A stretch of 64,000 nt of DNA from Eutypa lata. Its lineage: Eukaryota > Ascomycota > Sordariomycetes > Xylariales > Diatrypaceae. Both the position numbers and the translations under genes were made by a program. The DNA lies in assembly GCA_022661535.1 (NCBI GenBank), contig JAKULF010000008.1:2728001-2792000 (forward strand). Reading direction: 5' to 3'. Below, piece by piece: positions 55,638 through 64,000 of the stretch. The notes under the pieces are model-generated. The model saw only the letters and a program-made list of their open reading frames with translations. It had not been told where the DNA came from and ran no database searches. Every line of letters starts with the position of its first letter. Position 1 is the first letter of the stretch.

Positions 55638-56508
55638 GTAGCCACCACCCCGAGGGCCCGGTGTTCGACCCCAATGAAGGATTGAATGGGTAGATGGGCG
55701 GAATATGAGTGGAAGCTTTCTGTGCCGAAGACTTGTGCGGACGAGGGAGAATAGTGGAAGAGCGCGCGGGTGGGTAGGAATGTTTATAAGGAGTGCAATT
55801 CGTGGTAGCGGACACTAGAGCAATAAATAGGAGTTTTTCAAAAAGATCAATTATGCTGAGAGTAGTAAAAGAAATGGTTCGTCCTAACTTTGACGTGAAA
55901 ATATAATTTAATAGCCAACGAGGCCATCAGCGAACAATGCAGATAAGAGGTGCTATAAACAACAATCTTATGCTACTGAGCTTACTAAAATTAAACAATA
56001 TTCACTCAAAAACCACCATAGTTCATATAAAGACGGTATATAGGTAGTTATAAGACTGTTGCTCAGTCCATCAAAGAACCTGGATACTGATTACCTAATT
56101 AAGGGGTAAGAAGAATACTTGTGACTTACCTACGTAGACATCATTCCCTGGATGTAGTAGCTGATCTTGTAAGGTAGATGGTTAAGAAGCCTTCTACATA
56201 GCCTTTATTATACGCCATGATATGATGCTTGAACTTTACTTAGGTTAAGAAATACACCCTCCATACAACCTAAGTATCTCTAGCTTTTAAATATGTACAA
56301 CTGGTGGTTATCGTATCTAGATCTTAGGCCATTACAAACTCCATCTAGGGTAATCATACATCATACAGGTTCGGGAATGAATCGGAGGGCCACGACATCT
56401 CTGTGCACCCCACGCAGCATTTCAGCTCCAGCTACCGGTAGCCAACACTTGACTGACATACCGTCCGTCCATCTTCTCCACGCTTTGTCGCGATCCGCCT
56501 CTTTAGCT
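55638..56508. other. Intergenic, convergent
   Basis: About 0.9 kb of AT-rich spacer between the small secreted protein and the 3' end of the AAA+ gene. Nothing recognisable. Confidence 0.55.
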
Positions 56509-58646
56509 TCATGGTCTGAGCCTAACCTCAACCTCTTTGTCAACATTAATATCAACAATAAAGTAGGCGATGGGCTGATTCTCATCAAACGTGTCGCCAT
56601 TTTGCAGGTACTGGCCAATGAGCGGATCCTGGACGATCCTCTCGACAGCCTGCGCAATGCTGCGCGCCCCGGTCTTCTTATCGTACTCGTCGTGCGCGAG
56701 CGCGGAGCACACCGTGGCATCGTTCTTGACGCAGATGCTGATATTTCCCACGTAGACGTCTTCTTCTGTGTCTAGGGCCAAGCGCACACGCTTCGAGACT
56801 GCGGTCTCCAGATCCATCAGCGCCCTGTGGACGATGACGGCCGACTCCTGCGGCGCAAACACGAGGAACGGCAGTATCTCCGAGATGCGGCCGCCCAGTG
56901 GCGCGCCGAAGTGCCCGATGAATTCCTTGCGGAGCTGGCGGCAGAGCTTCCCCACCAACTTGTCCTGGGCCTCCTCGTCTTCGGACTCGAACAGCACGTG
57001 GCTGTTGGTACCACAGAAGGCGTGGATGCTATCGTCGAGTTTGTTCGTGGCCAGAATCCAAATGGTCTGGGAGCAATCGATGATCTTGCCGTTACGACGA
57101 TCTTCATAGCGTCCTGTTATATCATACCTAGTTAGCAAGTGGAATGTTTCTAGCAGTGTAGAGTAGGTGCCTGAGTCTACTGACCGTCTTGGAAAGGCAG
57201 CAAGAGCGTGTTGTGGATGTCCTTGCTTGTCTTTTCAAACTCGTCCATAAAGACGATGCAGCGGGACCCGGCCTTGCGAGCCAAAAAGTTATTCAGCGGT
57301 GAACCGTCCTCATGTCCCTCAAAAGGCGGTCGCGGCCCAAATAACTCATTCTCTTGCTTGAAAATGGTGCAGTCTACTACGTGAAGTTCCAATGACATTA
57401 GATCTCCAAATCTTCGGGCAAGTTCCGTCTTGCCGTGACCGCTAGGCCCTGAGAAAACCAATATGAGGGGCCGTCTCTTCTGCAAAGCAAGGTAACTTAT
57501 AAACGTCAGTTATGGGGGCCGCAACACGTGCGGGCTGGGAGCCCTGAACTTACACAAGTAGCCTTCTCTTCAGCCAGCGGGTCGCGATCGACTGGGCGAC
57601 CATCATCTGGTGGAGACCTAGAACTTCTCCAGCGCCCTGTCGAACCAATAACTCCTTCTCGCGGTCGGAATGCGGTTTGACCTTGCTGGATCTGTAGAGG
57701 TCATATCGTTGGGACAGGTTCAGGGCCTTTGTAAGGTGTGCACGCACATCTGCTGTACACCATCGCTTATTGTCGTCATCAATATCGTGGAGTTCCTCTT
57801 GACTTGGTCCGTCCTCCGGTAGATCTCGACAGAAGGGGTCATAGAAGGCCTTAGGGATCACTCGAGGCTCCGCCCCACATCCCAACAGGGTTGTAAGCAT
57901 CCATGAAGCCTGGCGCATGTTGCGGCCTCCCTTGAGAATAGAGAAGGCAATTAGAGGGAAGGAATCGGTGCCACTTGTTGCGTTGGGATCGCCTCCGTGC
58001 TTAATCCACTCGCGGATTATGCTAATGTTCTTAGTGGGGATGAGGTAGAACATCGCTGGATAACCATCAACCTCAGCATTCAAGTTCAAGTCCAGGGTTT
58101 CCTTTTCGTAGTGGCCTAGATAACGGCGGACACTGTTGGCATCAAAATGGCCGCCTTGGATTGCGCCAAGGAGCTCGCGTATCTCGAAGACAGAGGAGCC
58201 ACGTGGACCATCTTTGATGAACGCATCGGAAACCGAGAGGACTGGTAACTTGGGCATCCATGGAGGGCATTCGGTGGATTGATCCTGCTGACCTTCGGGC
58301 ATTTCATGAAAACCGTTGGTCTCGATATGGTCGTCACCCTCGTTGCCCAATTGGTCATGCGAGCCATCGATGTCGGATGGAGGATCTGGTGGAAGGAATT
58401 CCTAAATCTTAAGACTTAATAAATTGTTTCCATAGAGCCTAGGACTAGTTCGAACCTCTATTCCCTTGTACTTCTTGACTGCCTTGTCAACGTCGTTTCC
58501 ACAAAGCTTCAATCCATTAGCACACTTTACTACGTACAAAATAGGATAGACGAGCTGACCTCTAAGCAGTTTGATGCGGTATCTTCGGAGCAGCCAGGAC
58601 ATTCGGCCATGACCTGGTGTATATCTTCATCTGTTGGAGAAGGCAT
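56509..58646 (-). CDS. UBA-like / Clp-type AAA+ ATPase
   Basis: Reconstructed five-exon gene of 633 residues: 58560-58646, 58456-58506, 57554-58401, 57185-57495 and 56509-57113; introns 53, 54, 58 and 71 nt, all in phase. The first ~46 residues (starting MPSPTDEDIHQVMAECPGCS, with DVDKAVKKYKGIE) look like a UBA/CUE-type helical domain. A middle region (about 80-320) has ankyrin-like helical repeats. The C-terminal half is a single ClpA/ClpB-type AAA+ module: Walker A GPSGHGKT (345-352), Walker B VFMDEFEK with Asp413-Glu414, sensor-1 Asn456 (ILATN), a GAR sensor-2 motif and a small C-terminal domain. The pore-loop position shows PPFEGHEDG, with Phe where ClpB has Tyr. It probably remodels or unfolds proteins. 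It is divergent, 796 bp away, from a vWA/coiled-coil gene. The intron at 58402-58455 has a weak donor (GTTCGA). Confidence 0.8.
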
Positions 58647-59442
58647 GGTGCCTGGGTCGCAGAACATGAACAATTCAGAAAGTTGGGATGAAAAGGAGTC
58701 CAAGGGTATAGGACAAGCTGAAAATCAAGAGGCTAGGAACTCAGAAGAAGCCTTTAGCCATCTTAAATCCTAGAATACCGGCCCATCAAACTGCCCAGAA
58801 GCGACTTGTGGCCTCAAATCATGTATCGCGTACTTCCGCCATCTAGGTCGCCCATTATTAGCATACGTGGGTAGCCGTTGCTCACCGGGAGGCCGAGCAG
58901 AACCCCACCCTTATTCTTTGCCTTCCGGCTTCACGATATTAATTAAATAGGGTTCCGTTTGTAGCCAATGAGGTCCTGACCTATCAGTACCTTTTAGTAC
59001 TAGTTAGCATACGTGGCGACGGCGAAGGAACCTTTTCATCATCTCGATACTTATCACTTCCGTGCGGGTAGGGGCAGTCCGTTGATGAATACGCGTCGAA
59101 AATTTAAGGCAAGTGGCATATGCTAATTTTTTTCTCCCGGAGTTGTTGCCGTCCTCGTATTTTGTTTGCAGTTCTTTTGCATGAATCATCACATCCTTGG
59201 CCAGAATTATCACATAACCTTTATTAAACGATTGAAACCCGTTTGCAACTTGTAGTATCGAAGTACTAGGCAGAAGCCAATTGGTAGTTCGCTTAGAAGG
59301 TCCTCTTGTTTGTTTAAGTGTAAACATAATTACTTGTCAAAATTTAACTCACAATTTCTCCGTGAATGAGAAACCATCTTGCGACGAAGTAGTGGTACCA
59401 CGGCCGACAGATACGCAATAAATCTTATACTGAGCTGGAATC
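58647..59442. promoter_or_regulatory. Bidirectional promoter region, AAA+ / vWA pair
   Basis: The 796 bp between divergently transcribed starts of the AAA+ gene and the vWA gene. No gene of its own. Shared control of the two genes is possible but no specific site was recognised. Confidence 0.45.
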
Positions 59443-60924
59443 ATGGCGGACCACGATACACCTTCAATCCCATTAGCAGCATCTAGCAACATGACGATGG
59501 GAACGTCGGCTGCTTCAACGACATCGCAGAAGCCCGGGGAAATGACAACGAACTCGCCAATACAGAGACAAGACGCCCTTAGAAAAATGGCCATGAAGTC
59601 TCGCACGGCTCGATCCAAGGACTCGCTGCATGGTGAAATAACCTTAACCGCCGAGGCATTCGCAAGTGGTCAGCCAATGGCGGGTGTACACCATGATAGA
59701 ATCGGCAGCAGAGAGAAAGCCCTCGACATGCAGCGCGTTCAGCTCGCAGACCAGCTTAGCGATAAGCACAAGCTATGCACCATGTTGGAAGTTCGACTTG
59801 CTACTTTACAAGATGAGTTGGTTAGGATCAAGTCCAGTAACGAAGCTCTCGAGGCTGAATGTGCAGGGCTTCACGGACAAATCGACGAGGCATCCCAGCG
59901 ACTTGAAGCACAAACCAACGAAGCTGAGCAGCGAGACAAGGCCATGTTGGAGAAAGTTCATGACTTGGAGTCGAGGCTTGAAACATCAGCCAAGGCTCTC
60001 GAGCGCAACGAGGTCATAGCCAAAACTAACGAAAAGGCTATACGGGACACTCTCAGCGAGCTAGATGAGGCCAAACACACTATTTCCGACATGGCGAAGT
60101 CCCACGAATCACGCGAACGTGATCTCCACCAACGTCTCGCTGTCAAAGGTGCCGAGGCGAGGAAACTCAAACAGACAATCAGCACCCTTCAGGCTGTCTG
60201 TGCTGACGCTGCCTCGAAGAAAGAAGCTGCAGAGAAGGAAGTACACGCGCAGGCCTTTGAAAAGCAGCAGAAGCTGGAGGAGGCACGGGATCAGACTATG
60301 GACGAATGCCGAAATCTTCGAGCTAGTCTCGATAAGCTGCAAGAGTCTATTAATCCTTTCTCCCAGGTGGTGGTCATCGGCGTGGATGTCAGCGGGAGTG
60401 TCGCCGCCGTCCTCCATGAGATCAAGCAGGCCTACAGAGATGTCCTACACGTAGTCAAGTCCAACAACAGCCACGCCAGAGTCGCCGTTATAATCCATGG
60501 AAGTCTCACGCCACGCGAGCCCTCGCCGGTCCAGACTATTACCGATGCGACATTCCGGATCATGGATTCTGTTGACAGCACGGGAGGCGGCGAGGATTAT
60601 ATATACTGCCTTGAACAGGCCCGCGAGGTTCTCAAAATGTATGTCGGCAGCGAGAAACTCATCATGCTCATTGGAGACGGGAATGCCTGCGGCTTAGACA
60701 CTGCCGACATTTCAGGAATTTGCGAGCAGTTCAGGTCGGAACGGATACTGGTGCATTCGATCGTTATGCGAGGCGGTCCGTCATATTTTCCCTGCGACGA
60801 CTCGACGATTCAGGACATTTCATACATTACTGGCGGTCGAATCCAATACGAGGACACGTACTTGGCGGCCCTTGACGAGCTTTTCCATCATGAACGTGAG
60901 CGGCATTTTAACCCCTCCCAGTAG
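59443..60924 (+). CDS. Coiled-coil / von Willebrand A domain protein
   Basis: Intronless 493-residue cytosolic protein without signal peptide. Residues 1-75 are Ser/Thr-rich and disordered; about 85-300 form a long Glu/Lys/Leu/Ala-rich coiled coil (ALDMQRVQLADQL, ALEAECAGLHGQI). The C-terminal ~180 residues are a vWA-like domain: the metal-ion-dependent adhesion site reads D-x-S-G-S (Asp315, Ser317, Ser319), followed by a DSTGGGED loop supplying the Thr and by LIGDGNA supplying the distal Asp. All three MIDAS parts are therefore present. vWA proteins commonly act as adaptors or cofactors of AAA+ ATPases. The neighbouring divergent gene is such an ATPase, so a joint function is a reasonable hypothesis. 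The ATG at 59443 has a fair context (ATCATGG). Confidence 0.82.
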   Translation: MADHDTPSIPLAASSNMTMGTSAASTTSQKPGEMTTNSPIQRQDALRKMAMKSRTARSKDSLHGEITLTAEAFASGQPMAGVHHDRIGSREKALDMQRVQLADQLSDKHKLCTMLEVRLATLQDELVRIKSSNEALEAECAGLHGQIDEASQRLEAQTNEAEQRDKAMLEKVHDLESRLETSAKALERNEVIAKTNEKAIRDTLSELDEAKHTISDMAKSHESRERDLHQRLAVKGAEARKLKQTISTLQAVCADAASKKEAAEKEVHAQAFEKQQKLEEARDQTMDECRNLRASLDKLQESINPFSQVVVIGVDVSGSVAAVLHEIKQAYRDVLHVVKSNNSHARVAVIIHGSLTPREPSPVQTITDATFRIMDSVDSTGGGEDYIYCLEQAREVLKMYVGSEKLIMLIGDGNACGLDTADISGICEQFRSERILVHSIVMRGGPSYFPCDDSTIQDISYITGGRIQYEDTYLAALDELFHHERERHFNPSQ

Positions 60925-61793
60925 TATACTGGTATTGTTGGTTAGCTTATGACATTAATCAAATATTGCGGCTAATGTCTTGCCTGCTATTGTGACTGAA
61001 GCAATTATCATACTTGCAAGTGCCATGGAAAGTAGGTGAATGTTGTTTAGTAAAATGTTTGTTAAAAAAGAAGTGTGGTAGTAGGTTGGTAGCACCTGAT
61101 ATATCTAGATAACGAAAAGACCACAACACACATCACGGTACGCACCACCACTTACATGCATAGCCTCCGTAACGAAATACCAAAATGGCCAGTCATGTAT
61201 TCATGCATACCGATGACTATGCCGTGTACAATTATGATAAGCCTGATTTCCTTTTTGGACGAAGGTCCACCGAAATAAGAAGAAGAGAAAATATTTAGGC
61301 AATAGTAACAACCGCATATTCAATCAAGATTTTTCTTTGTTAAAATAAAGGCAAAAATATGAGTGGCAATGAAGCATCATCTTTAAAATTGGGTTATCAC
61401 ATTGGCGGCTTAAGACGTAGTGGATTTAAATTTTTTAGAAAGTTGATGGATATGGGACACCTGCCTCCTGCTGAGATGAGACCTTGTTGACACCTCTCCT
61501 CGCGCTTTTCGGAACAAAGCAAAACGAGATGAAACCCAAGGCCCGGAGTATCCCAGATGCTAATACCAAGCGCAAAATCCTAGCTCAAGTTCGGGGTATC
61601 ATGGTGATATATATATTACATCTATGGTGAAGTAACGAGTGACTAGGAAAAAATTAAGGATAGTTAGGTCAGGTTGTTTCACCTCGAGGCCTCTGGAAAC
61701 CATTATTGAACATTGGCAGTTTGTAGCCTGCGTGGAGCTACGTTACTGCTCGATCCTTTGCTTTGCATGCTATGCCCGCGTCCAAGTCGGCAC
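60925..61793. other. Intergenic, convergent
   Basis: About 0.9 kb between convergent genes, AT-rich, nothing recognised. Confidence 0.55.
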
Positions 61794-63242
61794 TTAGTAG
61801 TCGTAGGTGTAGCACAACCACGAGTTCTCGGTGTCGAGAACGTCTTCGACCGTCACGTCGGGGCGAATTCCCTTGGAAGAGAGGTCGGTCTTGGTGGTCA
61901 TCTGAGTGCAGGGCTCTCCGGGGGTGGCGCATCCGGAAACCGTGGTCCGGCGAGTTTCGTTCTTGGACTGCCAGACCTTCCAGTTCCTGTCGATGAAGGA
62001 GTGGTGCATGAAGAAGGTGGGGTCACCAGGCGAGCCGGAGACTTCGGCCATGACGGGACCAACACCGTTGTGACCGTAGGCGTGAGGGCCGAACTCCATG
62101 CAGCTTCGCATGTCGACGTATTCAGTTCGAGAGTTGCACGTGTCAACGTAGGCCTTGCTGACGTTCTTGGTCTGGTCCTTGTCTTCACCACGGGAGAGAC
62201 AATGCTCCTTGTTGTCCTCGCCCGGTCCAATGTGCAGCATCTTGCCAGCGAAAGCCTATATAGCAGTTAGTAAGAGGTGCGCAAAGATTCGGAGTACTAC
62301 AGGGGTTTTAACTGACGCCGTCGGTAACGCAGGAACCATGGCCCTCTTGGGTGACCTCCGGCAGGCTGCCGAAGTATTCGCTGGTGAACAGACCAGAGTT
62401 GGTGAAGTTGCCAGCGTCCTTAGTCTCGTCCCACCAAGGGAATGGTGCCGTGTATCCACACTCTTCACGAATCATCCTCGACAGGAGATGGGTGTAGTAC
62501 CGGTGCCATGGCAGAAACACTCCAGACATGTGGATGTCGTCGACTTGCGACTGGTGGGCCCACACGAGCTCTTCGTAGCGGCTCGTTGCCACCTTGGTGA
62601 GGCCCTCAGCAGGCTTGTCCATCCTTTTCACTTCGATGTTAGTAATTATATCCCACCAAAGGCAAAGGCGCCAGAGCCGAGATGACACGACCAAGCCCTC
62701 GGTAAGAAAAGTAGCCGCGCTCAAACTCCGCGGCTGATAGGGACAGCTTACAAGCATCTGACCGCCTTGACAAACGACTTCTTGTCCTGCTCTTTCATAT
62801 TCCGCCATTCGACGCGAACAGCCGGGTTTTTGCAGGTATTGGCGTTTTTGGCATTCTTGGCTTTTTGGGCGTTCTTCGCGTTTTTGGCATTGGCACGAGC
62901 CCCAAGGCCGAGGCCAACGTCAAGGCCAAGACCAACATCGAGACCACTCTCGTCAACGTCAACATCAACGTCGACATCAACGCCAAGGCTTAGAGACTCT
63001 CCGGCGCGAAGAGACCCTCCGACGTTGGCGCTAAGAGTTTCGTTGCAGCCGGTCGTCAGGTTGGCGTGGAGGGACGCCTGATATTCTTGAAACCCCGGAT
63101 CATCGGCGGCAGCGGCCTGGGCCTCCTCCAGGGTGACCACTTCGAATTTGGTGGTGAAAGGAACGATTTGGACATGCGGGCATGCCGCGGCCGACGCCAC
63201 ACTGGCGCCGGCAACAATTTGCGTAAGGACCGATACCTTCAT
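61794..63242 (-). CDS. Secreted tyrosinase
   Basis: Extracellular type-3 copper enzyme of 419 residues that hydroxylates monophenols and oxidises o-diphenols (melanin-type or phenol chemistry). Three exons: 62752-63242, 62317-62623 and 61794-62255; introns 128 and 61 nt. The signal peptide ends near Ala20. Residues about 86-136 form a low-complexity insert (DVDVDVDV, LGLDVGLGLG, then KNA/KNAQ repeats). The catalytic core begins at about Cys137. CuA ligands are His187, His195 and His204 (FLPWHRYY); CuB ligands are His324, His328 and His351 (MHHSFIDRNW). The conserved CuA histidine spacing is kept. Size matches short secreted ascomycete tyrosinases. Start context is CTTCATC reversed, GATGAAG. 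No nearby gene makes an obvious pigment pathway. Confidence 0.9.
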
Positions 63243-64000
63243 CTTGCCGGTTTCCAGGAGGCGAGATGTTGGCTGACTAAAAGAGTGACTGGTTATTAAA
63301 AAAATGAGAGACTGGGTGAATGGGGGGGGTCACACACATCCCCTTCCCCTTCTATGGCGGGATGACAATGGTTATATGTCACACGCACAAAATGTTGAAC
63401 GCGCAAGTTGGTCCCACATAATTGGGAAGTTGACAGGCTCCCTCTCATTCAAGCGAGCCTTATTTGGGAAGTCATTCTGCCACCAACGGTTTCAACGTGA
63501 TGATCTGCCATGCCTAGTCTACCGCCTGCCTGTCCAGAAATATGTTTCTTCGCTCAGGAGGGGCTGGAGGGACACCCACAGTGGACCGAGGGTGGATAGT
63601 TCAGATTCGGCTCCATTGAGATTTCCCCTGAATCAGCCCGCCGTCATGAAGCTTATTACCCAAACAGAGAAAAGTATGGAGAAGCGCTTATCTGAAAACG
63701 GCTCTAGGCTGAGGCGGAGAGGCTTGGGCTGACCAGGGTTCTGCAGTTCCACTAACCCACGAACCTACGGGAGTTCTTCAAGTCCCCTACTTACGTTGCA
63801 CAATGCTCGGTAGTGATGTTCTAGCGCGCAAAGGTATAAATGTTGAAGATGTTGAAAATTCTTCCAATTTGTTTGTACAACTGAATTGAAAAATGCATCA
63901 AACAATCCACAGCGCCATGGGTTCGTAACACGTCGTCAACGAATGTGGAGATACATAGCTCACTACACCCACCTTTAACGGGCATTTAACGGGCAATAAC
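63243..64000. other. Tyrosinase promoter, right window edge
   Basis: Upstream region of the tyrosinase gene to the end of the window. A 142-codon frame at 63304-63732 has no recognisable features and lies over the promoter. Nothing else seen. Confidence 0.5.

Noticed and set aside
58440..58480. T-loop-like GGTTCGAAC as a tRNA gene
   Set aside because: No acceptor stem, D-arm or anticodon arm can be built around it; it is the donor region of an AAA+ gene intron.
63304..63732. 142-codon frame upstream of the tyrosinase
   Set aside because: Covers the tyrosinase promoter, with no motif and no homologous pattern.

Overview
The window looks like nuclear DNA of a filamentous ascomycete (Pezizomycotina, most likely a sordariomycete; genus not determinable from sequence alone). 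Reasons: introns of about 48-210 nt with GT..AG ends and CTAAC/CTGAC-type branch sites, a Zn(II)2Cys6 regulator, fungal HeLo-like and NLR-like proteins, a secreted LPMO-like protein, a secreted tyrosinase, and an extremely AT-rich block with the dinucleotide signature of repeat-induced point mutation (RIP). I found no rRNA, tRNA, CRISPR array or intact transposon. Exon junctions were worked out by eye from splice signals, reading phase and family resemblance; none is confirmed by transcripts.

Layout. 1-2035: RIP-mutated AT block. 2443-4512 (-): Zn2Cys6 regulator, divergent from an amino-acid permease (5571-7256, +), followed by a Baeyer-Villiger-type monooxygenase (8286-9959, +); these three could be a small metabolic unit. 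10547-11494 (-): secreted LPMO-like protein. 12670-13860 (-): ABHD12-like serine hydrolase. 14689-20220 (-): a seven-exon, about 1706-residue NLR-like protein (alpha/beta-hydrolase-like head, degenerate NTPase, ankyrin tail). 21618-23022 (+): LENG1-like splicing-associated protein with an 8-nt first coding exon. 23304-24005 (-) and 25160-25831 (+): conserved proteins of unknown role. 27577-28541 (-): KxDL/BLOC-1 subunit. 28542-34108: a 5.6-kb stretch without a convincing gene. 34109-35314 (-): Dgk1-like CTP-dependent diacylglycerol kinase. 36332-38731 (-): PHO84-like MFS transporter with a 7-nt internal microexon. 39539-42032 (+): HeLo-like N-terminal protein in six exons. 43068-45629 (+): SEC18/NSF. 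45938-47626 (-): serine-rich surface protein with a C-terminal membrane segment. 50489-51468 (+): bZIP regulator. 55308-55637 (+): small secreted cysteine protein in a gene-poor zone. 56509-58646 (-) and 59443-60924 (+): a divergent pair, a UBA-like/Clp-type AAA+ ATPase and a coiled-coil/vWA protein. 61794-63242 (-): secreted tyrosinase.

How they fit together. Housekeeping trafficking and RNA genes (SEC18, KXD1, LENG1-like, DGK1) alternate with accessory genes for nutrient uptake, extracellular oxidation and self/non-self or stress recognition. The most system-like arrangement is the divergent AAA+/vWA pair: the two protein classes form chaperone-adaptor machines elsewhere, and here the ATPase carries its own UBA-like front end while the vWA protein carries a long coiled coil. 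The NLR-like and HeLo-like proteins are separate candidates for fungal innate-immunity or incompatibility functions.
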